A stretch of DNA of 64,000 bases from DAOUJI01 sp965219565 (GTDB lineage: Bacteria; Chloroflexota; Dehalococcoidia; Lucifugimonadales; JAGWBF01), in NCBI GenBank assembly GCA_965219565.1, contig OZ244780.1, positions 372,001 to 436,000 of the forward strand, written 5' to 3'. The notes beneath the pieces are model-generated. The model was not told where the DNA came from. It did not search any database and was given only the letters and a program-made list of their open reading frames with translations. Positions 17,063 through 26,804 of this stretch are shown piece by piece; the first letter of the stretch is position 1, and every line of letters begins with the position of its first letter. The position numbers and the translations under genes are program-made.

Positions 17063-17103
17063 TATAAAACGGCGGAAGCCCTGGCGGACTGCCCAGGGCT
17101 TCC
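17063..17103 (-). terminator. Intrinsic terminator after the DUF1800-NHL operon
   Basis: On the minus strand, GGAAGCCCTGG pairs perfectly with CCAGGGCTTCC (17093-17103 and 17074-17084) around an 8-base loop. A short GTTTTAT tract follows (17069-17063). It lies 32 bases past the NHL stop codon. Confidence 0.7.
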
Positions 17104-17134
17104 GTAACTCTTTACCTCAGGTCGGAGACCCGCC

Positions 17135-18274
17135 CTACAAGTTGAACGGCGGGTCTACCCAGTCTCGTTCTTTGGCGTAGACCTGAATCCGGTTGGCCAC
17201 GGCCTCCAGGACCAGAATCCTGCCTTCATCGTCCAAGCGGATGGATATGGGCCGTTTGAGGATCTTTTCAGTGGACAGGTCGGCCCTCATGCGCGCTCGC
17301 TTGGTGTCCAGGTTGGAGTCCACTCTGTCCTGCTGCCAGGGAGGAAGCTGGTCGGCGTCTCCGGCCAGGGTGAGCAGATGGGTCCCCTCGGAGTCGTAAA
17401 TCCTGACCCGGTTGGCGCCCCAGTCGGCCACGTACACGTCGCCGTCCTTGTCCACGGCGACGCTGGATGGCTTGGTCAGCTCTCCTTCACCGGACCCTGG
17501 GCCTCCAAAGGTGGCCAAGTACTTCCCCTCGTTTGAGAACTTCTGGACCCGGCTGTTCTTCCAGTCGGCCACGTAGATGGACCCTTCCGTGTCCATGTCG
17601 ATGCCCCAGGGCAGGTTGAATTGGCCGTCTCCGTCACCGTACTCGCCGAACTGGCGCAGGTAGGTACCGTCCTTCGCGAACACCTGGATGCGGTGGTTGA
17701 AGCTGTCGGAGACGTACATGTTGTCGTTGTCGTCGAAGTATATGCTCATCGGGCCGTTAAGCTCGCCGTCGCCTGAGGAGTCCCGCGCCCCCACCTTCCT
17801 CAGGTACAGGTCGAAGGAGACGCCTTCCTTGTTGGAGTATTCGTGCTGCAGGAGGCGGCTCATGGGGGACCTGTGCACCAGAGTTCTGGTGGAGATGCCG
17901 TTGGCGGACGGGTTGGATCCGGGCCTCCAGGTGTCCAGAGTGTTGCCTTCGCTGTCGTATACGTATATCTGGTTGGTGAACTCGTCAGCGACGTATACAT
18001 TTTCCTGGCTGTCCAGTCCAACTGCGCTGGGCAACGGTCCTCTGTGCATAATGTAGTTCAGCCCCCGGTCCTCCCAGATGAACTCGTGGTCCATGGTCAC
18101 CTTGGATATTCCCATAGAGGGGTTGAACTCAATCGCCTTGTTCAGAACGTACAGGCTCCCGTTGGAGCCAAGGGCAAAGTCCGAGGGGAAGAAAAACCCC
18201 TTTCCCGCCAGCGCCGTGCCGCCAAGGCAATTGTAGTAGTTGAAAATCCGGCCATCTACATACTGGGATTCCAT
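17135..18274 (-). CDS. NHL-repeat beta-propeller protein (copy 1)
   Basis: The 379-residue protein is a beta-propeller of NHL repeats. Repeated units are easy to see: GSIYVADWKNSRVQKFSNEG, GDVYVADWGANRVRIYDSEG and NMYVSDSFNHRIQVFAKDG, separated by blocks such as GDGDGQFNLPWGIDMD. NHL propellers bind proteins, RNA or ligands, or form enzymes; here the role is unknown. No signal peptide is apparent from the ATG at 18274 (AAGGGGG upstream). It is the last gene of a likely operon with two DUF1800 genes, 66 bases downstream of the nearer one. A second NHL protein at 62101-63168 lies beside a DUF1501 gene. Confidence 0.85.
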   Translation of the reverse strand: MESQYVDGRIFNYYNCLGGTALAGKGFFFPSDFALGSNGSLYVLNKAIEFNPSMGISKVTMDHEFIWEDRGLNYIMHRGPLPSAVGLDSQENVYVADEFTNQIYVYDSEGNTLDTWRPGSNPSANGISTRTLVHRSPMSRLLQHEYSNKEGVSFDLYLRKVGARDSSGDGELNGPMSIYFDDNDNMYVSDSFNHRIQVFAKDGTYLRQFGEYGDGDGQFNLPWGIDMDTEGSIYVADWKNSRVQKFSNEGKYLATFGGPGSGEGELTKPSSVAVDKDGDVYVADWGANRVRIYDSEGTHLLTLAGDADQLPPWQQDRVDSNLDTKRARMRADLSTEKILKRPISIRLDDEGRILVLEAVANRIQVYAKERDWVDPPFNL

Positions 18275-18340
18275 TCCGTCCCCCTTGGCCTAATCTAGGT
18301 TGTTATCCATTTAGCCATTCGTTTGGGCACAGCCCAGGAC

Positions 18341-19747
18341 TTAACCGAACTGGTACTCCCTGGTGGAGGCTATAAGCGCCAGCATGTCTCCGACCCTCTG
18401 GGCTGATGTGCCTCGGGCCTCCTCCGTGTCCCACCTCACGTCCCCTTCGTGCTCCGCCATTACCAGAAGCTCGGTCCGAGTCGACTCTTCGACTTCCACC
18501 GGGCCAATTAGGTCCAGGCAGCTGTCCACAAGCTTCTCGGGCGAGATGGAGCCCATTGCTTCGACCCTCTCCACAATGGCCTGGATGCCGGGATATTCGA
18601 TGTTGGCGACGGCGTCGGCGCAGAAGTTGATGCGCTTCACCAGCGCGCCGCTGTCTATCCACTCGGCCCCGTAGTGCCAGCCTTCGACGCTGGGCGGGTC
18701 GCACAGGAACTGTCCCATGTAGGAGGCTTCCAGTCCTGCCTGCTCCAGGCCGGGCCTGGGGTACACCATGTCCCCGACCAATCGCATGGTCCCGGCGATC
18801 ACCTCCGCCGGGCTCTTGACCCTCTGGAACGCCGACTCCTTGAAGAAGTCGGAGTTGAAGAGGACACGCAGTGTGTCGTTGATCATGTAGCCGGAGGAAA
18901 CGAAAGCGTCGGCGATGATGTTCACGGCCACCGGGTCTCGCGGCGGCGTGTGTAACCACGAGGGGACCTGGACCTCGTCGGCAACGAAGAAGTTGTAGAG
19001 GTGCCGGGCTATGAATCTGGCCGTGGCCGGCTGGCGCACGATTATGTCAAGAACGTCCTCGCCGTTGAACCTTCCCTTGTGGCCCAGGAACACCTTTTCG
19101 CCGTCGTCGTGGTCGTCCGGATCGTACTTGAAGTACCACATATACCGTCCGCCGATGCCGGAAGGCGGCTTGGGCTTCAGAGTCCAGCCGGTGAATGCCC
19201 GGGAACACTCGAACACATCCTGCTCGGTGTAGTTGCCCTGGCCCATGGAGAAGAGCTCCAATAGCTCCCGTCCCCAGTTCTCGTTGGGCTGGGTTTTGTG
19301 GTTCTCGTTGTTGTCCAACCAGTAAATCATGGCCGGGTTCTTGGCCAATTCAACCAGCAGCGTATGGAAGCTGCCCAGTCCCAGGTCGCGGAACATGTTC
19401 ATCTGACGGGCCAGCTCGTTGGGGTTGTTAAGCTTGGCGTTGCCTGTGGCGAACACCATGTGCCAAAGCAACGCTATCTTCTCCTCGAGCGGCCTCGGGT
19501 TGTTGCACAGGTAGAACATGTGGCGGTTGCTGGCCGAGGGCGGCCCGGTGCCGCTCTCTATGTAGGGGAAGGTCCGAAAGAGCATGTCCACGTCGATTTC
19601 GGGCACACCGTGGCCCGCCGGGTCCAGAAGCTCCTCCACCGTAGCTTCGTAGCCTAGGGCCACCCGCCGCTCCAGTTCGTCGCGGGTCTCCCCGAAGCCA
19701 GCCCTTCGCATCAGATGCGCCATCAGGGCGATATCTTGGTCCGCCAT
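18341..19747 (-). CDS. DUF1800 domain protein (copy 2 of tandem pair)
   Basis: A 468-residue DUF1800 protein. Family blocks: HLMRRAGFGETRDELERRVA at the N-terminus, NENWGRELLELFSMGQGNYTEQDV and SRAFTGWTL in the middle, and FLGHKGRFNGEDVLDIIVRQPATARFIARHLY. The family is usually paired with DUF1501 and is of unknown, probably surface or export-linked, function. No obvious signal peptide. The ATG at 19747 has GGAGGC before it. It is about 85% identical by eye to the gene directly upstream (19810-21219), 62 bases away, so the pair arose by fairly recent tandem duplication. Confidence 0.88.
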   Translation of the reverse strand: MADQDIALMAHLMRRAGFGETRDELERRVALGYEATVEELLDPAGHGVPEIDVDMLFRTFPYIESGTGPPSASNRHMFYLCNNPRPLEEKIALLWHMVFATGNAKLNNPNELARQMNMFRDLGLGSFHTLLVELAKNPAMIYWLDNNENHKTQPNENWGRELLELFSMGQGNYTEQDVFECSRAFTGWTLKPKPPSGIGGRYMWYFKYDPDDHDDGEKVFLGHKGRFNGEDVLDIIVRQPATARFIARHLYNFFVADEVQVPSWLHTPPRDPVAVNIIADAFVSSGYMINDTLRVLFNSDFFKESAFQRVKSPAEVIAGTMRLVGDMVYPRPGLEQAGLEASYMGQFLCDPPSVEGWHYGAEWIDSGALVKRINFCADAVANIEYPGIQAIVERVEAMGSISPEKLVDSCLDLIGPVEVEESTRTELLVMAEHEGDVRWDTEEARGTSAQRVGDMLALIASTREYQFG

Positions 19748-19809
19748 TGCCGCCTCCTTCGTCTGTTAAGGGCGTTGGGCCGTATGTTTCCGGCTAAGTC
19801 AGCCAGGGT

Positions 19810-21219
19810 CTAGCCGAACTGGTATTCCCTGGTGGAGGCTATCAGCGCCAGCATGTCTCCAACCCTTTGGGCTGAGGCGCCACGGGCCTCCTCGGTGTCC
19901 CATCGCAGGTTCCCCTCCTGGTCCGCCATGACCAGAAGCTCCTGCCGCGTTGCGTCTCCGACATCTATCGGGCCAAGCAGGTCCAGGCAGTTGTCCACGA
20001 ACTCTTCGGGTGAGATTGGGCCCATGGCCTCAACGCGCCGCACGATGTCCCGGATGCCTGGGTACTCGATGTTGGACACAGCATCGGCGCAGAAGTTGAT
20101 GCGCTTCACCAACGCGCCGCTGTCAATCCACTCAGCCCCGTAATGCCACCCCTCCACGCTGGGCGGGTCGCACAGGAACTGTCCCATGTAAGAGGATTCC
20201 AGCCCTGCCTGCTCCAGGCCGGGCCTGGGGTATACAAAGTCTCCCACAAGCCTCATGGTTCCCGCGATCACCTCCGCCGGGCTCTTGACCCTCTGGAAGG
20301 CCGACTCCTTGAAGAAGTCGGAGTTGAAGAGGACCCGCAGTGTGTCGCCGACATTGTAGCCGGAGGAGACGAAGGCATCGGCGATGATGTTCACCGCCAC
20401 CGGGTCCTTGGGCGGGGTGTGCAGCCACGCGGCCACCTGCACCTCGTCGGCCACGAAGAAGTTGTATATGTGCCTGGCTATGAAGCGGGCCGTGGCTGGC
20501 TGGCGCACGACGATGTCAATCACGTCCTCGCCGTTGAACCGCCCCTTGTGCCCGAGAAAGACCTTCTCCCCGTCGTCGTGGTCTTCAGGAGCGTACCGGA
20601 AGTACCACATGTAGCGGCCTCCGATGCCTCCGGTGGGCGGCTTGGGGGCAATGGTCCAGCCGGTGAAGGCCCTGGCGCACTCGAACACGTCCTGTTCGGT
20701 GTAGTTGCCCTGGCCCATTGCGAAGAGTTCCAGTAGCTCTCTTCCCCAGTTCTCGTTGGGCTGGTCCTTGTGGTTGTAGTTGTTGTCCAACCAGTAAATC
20801 ATGGCCGGGTTTTTGGACAGCTCCAACAGAAGCGTCTGGAAGCTGCCCAAGCCAAGCTCTCGGAACATGTTTATCTGGCGGGCCATCTCGTTGGGGTTGT
20901 CCAGCTTGGCGTTGCCGGTGGCGAACACCATGTGCCAGAGAAGCGCCACCTTCTCCTGAAGGGGCCGCGGGTTGTTGCACAGGTAGAACATGTGGCGGTT
21001 GCTGGCTGACGGGGGTCCAACCCCGCTCTCTATGTAGGGGAAGGTACGGAAGAGCATGTCCACGTCGATTTCGGGCACGCCGTGGCCGTCCGGGTCCAGG
21101 AGTTCGTCCACAGTTGCTTCGTAGCCAACGGCCACCCGGCGCTCCAGCTCGTCGCGGGTCGCCCCGAAGCCGGCCCTCCGCATCAAATGCGCCATTTGGG
21201 CGATTTCCGGGTCGGCCAT
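19810..21219 (-). CDS. DUF1800 domain protein (copy 1 of tandem pair)
   Basis: The 469-residue first gene of the DUF1800-DUF1800-NHL operon. It has the same features as its neighbour (RRAGFGATRDELERRVAVG, ENWGRELLELFAMGQGNYTE, FLGHKGRFNGEDVIDIVVRQ, C-terminal ALIASTREYQFG). It differs mainly at the lid around residues 218-232, where one extra glycine is present, and in conservative changes. Its promoter is visible at 21349-21377. A DUF1501 partner is not adjacent; the nearest is at the right edge of the window. Confidence 0.88.
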   Translation of the reverse strand: MADPEIAQMAHLMRRAGFGATRDELERRVAVGYEATVDELLDPDGHGVPEIDVDMLFRTFPYIESGVGPPSASNRHMFYLCNNPRPLQEKVALLWHMVFATGNAKLDNPNEMARQINMFRELGLGSFQTLLLELSKNPAMIYWLDNNYNHKDQPNENWGRELLELFAMGQGNYTEQDVFECARAFTGWTIAPKPPTGGIGGRYMWYFRYAPEDHDDGEKVFLGHKGRFNGEDVIDIVVRQPATARFIARHIYNFFVADEVQVAAWLHTPPKDPVAVNIIADAFVSSGYNVGDTLRVLFNSDFFKESAFQRVKSPAEVIAGTMRLVGDFVYPRPGLEQAGLESSYMGQFLCDPPSVEGWHYGAEWIDSGALVKRINFCADAVSNIEYPGIRDIVRRVEAMGPISPEEFVDNCLDLLGPIDVGDATRQELLVMADQEGNLRWDTEEARGASAQRVGDMLALIASTREYQFG

Positions 21220-21648
21220 TGCGCCTCCTTTGTCGGCAGCCTTTACGCCGTTGTCCTGGATGACTTATTCAGGGCGCCTGAATCTGGTCATATTAAGCCG
21301 TTTCGTAGGGCTGAATAGGCAATCCCTGTCCCTTGCGGCGACATGGGGAGTGTACCTGTGCGGGGCTTTCAAGTCAAGAAAAACAATGATGCGGAGAGCA
21401 GCGTCGGAGCCTCTGAAGTGTTCCAGATGAAGGCCGCGCAGAGCGGAGCGAATTGTGGGGCTGGTTAGAAGCGGTGTTAAAGCTGAGCCTCGAGGCGGAC
21501 GGGACAAATTGGGCAATCAAGAATTGTTTTATCATTAACGTGGTCGGAGACGGTATATACGAAAGCTCGAATGTGTTGTGTGGAACATTTTCGTGATGGA
21601 TAGCGTCTATACGTTAAACGATCCGGTGACCAGTTGAAGGGGAACACG
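21220..21648. promoter_or_regulatory. Divergent intergenic region; minus-strand promoter at 21349-21377
   Basis: This 429-base gap separates the leftward DUF1800 operon from the rightward lipoprotein pseudogene. The clear element is on the minus strand: TTGACT (21377-21372), a 17-base spacer and TACACT (21354-21349), which would give the DUF1800 operon a leader of about 120 bases. The right half (21500-21610) is AT-richer and should hold the rightward promoter, but I could not pick one pair with confidence. No gene is supported here. Confidence 0.6.
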
Positions 21649-23235
21649 GTGAAGGCCAATACACACACCGGTACGGAGCAGAATGTTCCAGGCGCCTGTG
21701 GAAAGTCCGCTAAGGTCCGGCGGCTGTCTTCTATCGGAGTCCGACACTCGGCAACTTCTGCCTTGGGCCACCGAACTCGATGGCTGACCTTGGGGTCTCT
21801 ACTCGCACTCGCGGCGGCTGCCGTCATCATTGGAGCGTGCAACGGAAACGGCTCCACTCCCGATGTGAGCGAGCCGCCTTTCACCGACATGGAAGCGCCG
21901 GTAGTATCCTACGTGGACGAACCGCCTTTCACTGGCCTTGAGCTGCTCGTCGAATACGCTGACCTATCCATCATTGGACGAGTCGTGTCGGTATCCGAGC
22001 TCCAAACAGCGCCCGTGCTCTACCGTCCTACGAACCGGGTGGAATACTACCAGGCATCAGTGGAGGTGGACAGGACCTTGTTCGGTCTCTACTACAACAA
22101 GGTAGATGTACACGTCGATATGTACTACGTGGCAGAGGATGGTAGGCGCACCCCTCCCACCAAGGCCCCGCTGTTGGAAATGGGCGAAACCGTCCTGTTG
22201 TTTCTGACGCAGGACGATTCCTTCGTCGATCTGATGGGGAACGACTTCGCCCTTATCGGAGGCGCCCTAGTGTGGGGGGTTTTCTACGTTGAGGATGACG
22301 GTGTGACGCCCTACGTCGGTACAAGCGAGGGACCGCGGCCATTGAACGAGGTGACCTCATGGATTGAAGCGGCCCGCTTCTCCCTTGCTCAGCAGGGGAT
22401 GCTCTCGGGAGAAGTCTCCGGCCTGGATAAGGGCGATCGAGCGACAATCAGCCTCCTGAAGCTTGACCGCACACGGCGGCTGGAACATGGAGAAATGGTA
22501 GCCGAGTGGACGATGGGGAACGGCCCATGGGAAAAACGCGGCTTGCGGCTGTCCCAAGGGACCTACATTTTGGTTCCCGAGGCTAAGGGCTATCTTCCCT
22601 GGAGCAAGGGTCTGATGTTCGAGGTCCCTTCCGAGGGTATGGACTGGAGAGAGCGAAATCTGGGTTTCAGATTCGTACGGCCCGAAGACGCCGCCGGAAA
22701 GCCGGTTTCCCAGGGGACCGGTTGGCTTCCGGAGAGAAGCGTCCAAGGGCGGATATACGGAATCCCCGATGAAGCCGATGCAACAGTCAAGATATAACGC
22801 CTACCGCGGCAGCCTAACGAGGTGTATGACATCGGCCCTCCCTTGCCGACCGGTACACCATACTACTATCCCTCCGAGCTTACCTGCCTGGAGCAGATAG
22901 ACGACCTGGAGCCAGAGGAGACGGTCGCCGTGCTGGAAGTGCGGAACGGGAGATGGGGAATCTCGGACCACTCCCTATCGAGCGGCCGGCATCTTATCAC
23001 CGTCGAAGCGCCCGGTTTCGTCGCCAAGCCGGCGGGCTATGTAGCCGTGGTGTTTGGCGGCAAGGCTCCACATCGACTGCGGGGCGTAGATTTCCGGATA
23101 GGAGGCTCGGAACCTCCATCTTGTAGGCGCGACTCAGGGCTTCGGGATGATTCATCGGTGACGCCGGGTCCGACCGCCGACCGAATCGAGGCCCACACTG
23201 GATGGCCCCAGAGGCCCCGGCTTAAGTCGCCATAG
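21649..23235 (+). pseudogene. Lipoprotein gene interrupted by an in-frame TAA
   Basis: Two open segments, 21649-22797 and 22822-23235, lie in the same reading frame and are separated only by a TAA at 22795-22797 and nine sense codons. The first gives a 382-residue lipoprotein (signal segment ending IIGAC, lipobox cysteine). It has a beta-rich middle and a tail that enters a carboxypeptidase-regulatory-like fold (SVQGRIYGIPDEADATVKI). The second segment continues that theme (RHLITVEAPGFVAKPAGYVAVVFGG), so a read-through product of about 528 residues makes sense. A single change of a Tyr codon to TAA would explain it. I chose the GTG at 21649 because AAGGGG lies 6 bases before it; TTG at 21634 is the alternative. 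Function unknown. It could also be an assembly error, or the first segment may still be made as a shortened protein. Confidence 0.65.
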
Positions 23236-23395
23236 CGGTTGTAGATGGTTTGATACTTGGTCTGAGGCTATGGCGTTCTACAAAGCCAACGGTGGGCCCG
23301 AGAGCGACCGCTTTTTTCTAGCCCTCGATGAAGGCGGCATCCCGTGCGAGCGGCTGCGTTAGCAAAAGCCCGATAGGTAACGCAGACGGTGACTT

Positions 23396-23866
23396 ATGAA
23401 ACCAGCGGTAACTGCCTTCGCTCTTATTGCGCTTCTTGTCCTCGTGTTTGCAGGACTGGGGTCCAATCAGACGCTCTATCGGTCTCCCATACATGACATC
23501 GGCTACAACAATATCTGGGCGGCCAACGTTCCGGAAGTTGTCGCCGGACATAGGGTGCTAGGTATATTTGTGAGGAAGGGCGGCTGCCGCTCCTGGCCGA
23601 TAATAGCCTTGGAAACTCCCGCTGAGCTCATGGATGGGTCCTTGAGAGACTGGCCTGCTATCAACGCAGCGACGGATAAATTGGAGCAGGAACTCCGGTC
23701 GATACCGGGCATTCCAAAAGACATCTATCTGAGCTTGTCGTTGTCTCAGCCAGACAAGGAAGGGAACCTTGCTGGAGACAGACAGTGGAACGGGACTGTG
23801 GGTGAAATCGAATGCATCACCTTTGGGCAGGTAGGCGATCTAAACCTAGAGTCTGAGGGTCAATAG
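23396..23866 (+). CDS. Small secreted or membrane-anchored protein, unknown
   Basis: The 156-residue product has an N-terminal hydrophobic segment (residues 5-22, AVTAFALIALLVLVFAGL) and a soluble remainder with two cysteines (in GGCRSW and IECITF) that could form a disulfide outside the cell. I recognise no domain. It starts at an ATG at 23396. The 160 bases before it, after the pseudogene, hold nothing I can support. Confidence 0.55.
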   Translation: MKPAVTAFALIALLVLVFAGLGSNQTLYRSPIHDIGYNNIWAANVPEVVAGHRVLGIFVRKGGCRSWPIIALETPAELMDGSLRDWPAINAATDKLEQELRSIPGIPKDIYLSLSLSQPDKEGNLAGDRQWNGTVGEIECITFGQVGDLNLESEGQ

Positions 23867-23928
23867 GGCTGCGACGGACAAGGCAGACGCCGCAGCCACG
23901 GCGGCAAGCACCGCGCCGTGCGAAGTCC

Positions 23929-23957
23929 TTGACCCCTATTCGGCGCCAACCTATAAT
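23929..23957 (+). promoter_or_regulatory. Strong promoter for the CoA-transferase gene
   Basis: TTGACC (23929-23934), a 17-base spacer and a perfect TATAAT (23952-23957). It would start transcription near 23964, about 60 bases before the GTG at 24026. Confidence 0.75.
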
Positions 23958-24025
23958 CACCGCAGCCTAGGGAGAGGCGGGCGTGCTGTGTGACGTTCGC
24001 CGTTTTCCCTTTGAGAGGTGGTCTT

Positions 24026-26683
24026 GTGAGTTTACCAGCTTCCTTAGACGGAATCAGAGTATTGGACTTCACCTGGCTGAGGTCCGGCCCCTGGGGCACC
24101 AGGTGGCTGGCGACCCTGGGCGCCGAGGTGCTGAAAGTACAGTGGACCTTCAACCCGGGGCAGCGGGGCGTCGCGCCCGGAGCCGACGGCAGGCCGATTG
24201 TCGATCCCAACGTCAGCGCCTCCAACGTGGACGGGAACGCGGGCAAGCTGAGCATCACTCTCAACGTACGCAGCGAGAAGGGCTTCCCGCTGGTAAAGCG
24301 GCTCATCGAAGCCTCCGACGTGGTGGTGGAGAACTTTACAGCCACGGTGATGACGCGATGGGGCTTGGGCTATGAGGAGATGCGGGAAATCAACCCTGGC
24401 ATTGTCTACGTCTCTATGGGTGGATTCGGCCACACGGGCCCGCAAAGGGACTACATGCTGGTGGGCCAGTCCACTCAGTCTCTCTCCGGCTTGACGTACC
24501 TGGTGGGCAAGCCCGGCATGATTCCGGCCGGGTTCGGCTACTCGTACATGGACGACACCGCGGGCATCTACGCTGCCAACAGCGTGTTGACAGCCCTGCA
24601 CCATCGCAACAAGACGGGCCAGGGGCAGCACGTTGACATGGCTCAGATGGTGATCGGCGCCACGCAGACCGGCGCCGCGTTCCTGGACCGCAGCATCAAC
24701 GAGCGTCCGGCGCGTCGGTCAGGCTTCCCGCCCGGCAACCGGGCAATCTGGCCGGGGACTCCCCTGGCGCCCAACTACCGTGGGCCAGTGGTGGCTCCCC
24801 ATAACGGGTACCAGACCAAGGGAGATGACCACAATGACTGGTGCGCCATCGTTTGTCACACCGACGAGGAATGGCGGGCGCTGGTGAAGGTCATGGGCAG
24901 CCCTGCATGGGCTATCGATCCCAAGTTCGCCACCACGATGGGCCGCATTGAGAACCAGGAAGAACTTGACCAGGGCATCCTGGAGTGGACGTTGACCCAG
25001 GACAAGTACGAGATAATGGAGAAGTGCCAGGCGGCGGGTGTGCGGGCAATGCCGGTGCAGAGCGCAGACGACAAGGTCGACAGGGACCCGCAACTTCAGG
25101 CGCGAGGGATGTTCGTGGAGAGGGACCACCCGGTGGTGGGCCGCAAAAAACTCCAAAACATGCCCTTTGTCATGTCAAAGTCGGATGTGGGCGTCAAAAA
25201 ATCGGCGCCCCAGATTGGTGAGCACACCGTAGAAGTGATGGAGCGGGTTCTGGGCCTGAGCCGCAATGAAGTCGTCGAGGGCTTTGACGACGGCACGTTC
25301 TGGCCCCAGGAGTTCCCCCGCTTCCCCCACATCCAGGAGTCGCTGACGGCGCCGTCCAACGGGACCGGCTCAAACGGCGCCAGTGCAGCTAAGTCTCCCG
25401 CTCCCACTCAGCAGAACAGCCAGCCCGGCGCCGGGCCCTTTGCCGGCCTGCGCGTGTTGGAGTTGGCCGACCAGCAGGGCCATTGGTGCGGCAAGCTGCT
25501 GGCCGACCTGGGGGCGGACGTCATCAAGATTGAGGCCCCCGGCGGTGACGAGACCCGTGCCATGGGTCCCTTCCTCAACGACGTGCCTAACAGGGAGCGC
25601 AGCCTATACTTCTGGCATTACAACACCTCCAAGAGAGGAATCACACTTGACATCGCCACCGATGCCGGCAAGCAAATCTTCAAGGGTCTGGCCGCAAAGG
25701 CCGATCTGGTGATAGAGACCTGCCCGCCGGGCTGGATGGAGTCGCAGGGACTGGGCTACGACGAGCTGTCCAAAGACAACAAGAGGCTCATCGTGTGCTC
25801 CATCACCCCCTTCGGGCAGACTGGACCGTGGAAGGACTACAAGGTCAGTGACCTGGCGCTCCTGGCGGCGGGCGGGCAGATGGCGGAGTGCGGCTATGAC
25901 GCAGTGGATGACCCGGAACGGCCGCCGATCGCTGTAGGAGGCGGGCAGGCCTGGCACTGCGGGTCCCACTATGCCTACATGGCCATCGTGTCGGCCCTGA
26001 TAACCCGGGACGCCACCGGCGAAGGCCAGTACATCGACTCGTCCATTCACGAGGCGTTGGCCTTGACCACTGAGAACGCCGTACCCAACTACATCTTCAA
26101 CCAGACCAAGATTTTCCGGCACACAGGTCGCCACGGCTCCGCCAGGGAAATTGACACCGAATACGTCAGCGGCAAAGAAATGCCCACCAAATTCGAGGGC
26201 CACTTTGCCACCACGGCCTGGAGCACCCCCATGCTCCTTCCCGCGAAAATCGAGCAGGTGGCCAAATGGATGGACGAGTACGGCATGGCCCGCGAACTGG
26301 CCGAATACAACACACCGGACCTGATCGCCGAGAACCGGGAGCGCATTTACGAGATTCTGGCAGACTTCTTCAAGGCGATGCGCCCTAACGACCTGTGGCA
26401 CGGCGCCGCCAAAATGGGCCTGCCCTGGGCTTACATACGGTCCTGGGATGAGATGATCGATGACGACCATCTCCGTGCGCGTGACTTCTACATTGATGTG
26501 GAGCATCCCGAACTGGGACGGACCTTCACTTACCCTGGAGGCGGCGCCATTTACAACGGGTCGCCTTGGCGCATATCCCGCCGGGCTCCCCTCATTGGCG
26601 AGCACAACGAAGAAATCCTTTGCGGCGAGTTGGGCTTCAGCAAGGAACAGCTGATGGTCCTGACCGAGTCCGGAGTGATATAG
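24026..26683 (+). CDS. Fused tandem CaiB/BaiF (class III) CoA-transferase
   Basis: The 885-residue protein consists of two complete class III CoA-transferase domains in tandem (residues ~1-435 and ~471-885) joined by a Ser/Pro/Asn-rich linker. These enzymes move CoA between carboxylic acids. Both halves keep the catalytic aspartate, in GQGQHVDMAQ and GEGQYIDSSI, and both carry the N-terminal pattern LDGIRVLDFTW / FAGLRVLELAD and the VNLNP-like SITLNVRSEKGF / GITLDIATDAGK blocks. The start is GTG at 24026 with GAGAGGTGG upstream; the frame is open 12 codons further. Two thiolase-like genes follow on the same strand, which suggests an acyl-CoA degradation set. Class III enzymes normally work as interlocked dimers; the fusion could form an intramolecular pair. 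Confidence 0.88.
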   Translation: MSLPASLDGIRVLDFTWLRSGPWGTRWLATLGAEVLKVQWTFNPGQRGVAPGADGRPIVDPNVSASNVDGNAGKLSITLNVRSEKGFPLVKRLIEASDVVVENFTATVMTRWGLGYEEMREINPGIVYVSMGGFGHTGPQRDYMLVGQSTQSLSGLTYLVGKPGMIPAGFGYSYMDDTAGIYAANSVLTALHHRNKTGQGQHVDMAQMVIGATQTGAAFLDRSINERPARRSGFPPGNRAIWPGTPLAPNYRGPVVAPHNGYQTKGDDHNDWCAIVCHTDEEWRALVKVMGSPAWAIDPKFATTMGRIENQEELDQGILEWTLTQDKYEIMEKCQAAGVRAMPVQSADDKVDRDPQLQARGMFVERDHPVVGRKKLQNMPFVMSKSDVGVKKSAPQIGEHTVEVMERVLGLSRNEVVEGFDDGTFWPQEFPRFPHIQESLTAPSNGTGSNGASAAKSPAPTQQNSQPGAGPFAGLRVLELADQQGHWCGKLLADLGADVIKIEAPGGDETRAMGPFLNDVPNRERSLYFWHYNTSKRGITLDIATDAGKQIFKGLAAKADLVIETCPPGWMESQGLGYDELSKDNKRLIVCSITPFGQTGPWKDYKVSDLALLAAGGQMAECGYDAVDDPERPPIAVGGGQAWHCGSHYAYMAIVSALITRDATGEGQYIDSSIHEALALTTENAVPNYIFNQTKIFRHTGRHGSAREIDTEYVSGKEMPTKFEGHFATTAWSTPMLLPAKIEQVAKWMDEYGMARELAEYNTPDLIAENRERIYEILADFFKAMRPNDLWHGAAKMGLPWAYIRSWDEMIDDDHLRARDFYIDVEHPELGRTFTYPGGGAIYNGSPWRISRRAPLIGEHNEEILCGELGFSKEQLMVLTESGVI

Positions 26684-26804
26684 CTTCCGACCCGGGTCTT
26701 TAACTAACGGGTTCGGCGGCATCGCTGCGACGGCGGCTGGAACGAACATGAGCGCCAGCCGCTTGTCATGTGTCTTTATAGGCAACTAATACGAGAGGTG
26801 AAGA

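Noticed and set aside
22822..23235. Second part of the lipoprotein locus as a separate gene
   Set aside because: It has no ribosome-binding site or signal peptide, starts mid-domain, and shares the frame of the upstream gene with only one stop between.
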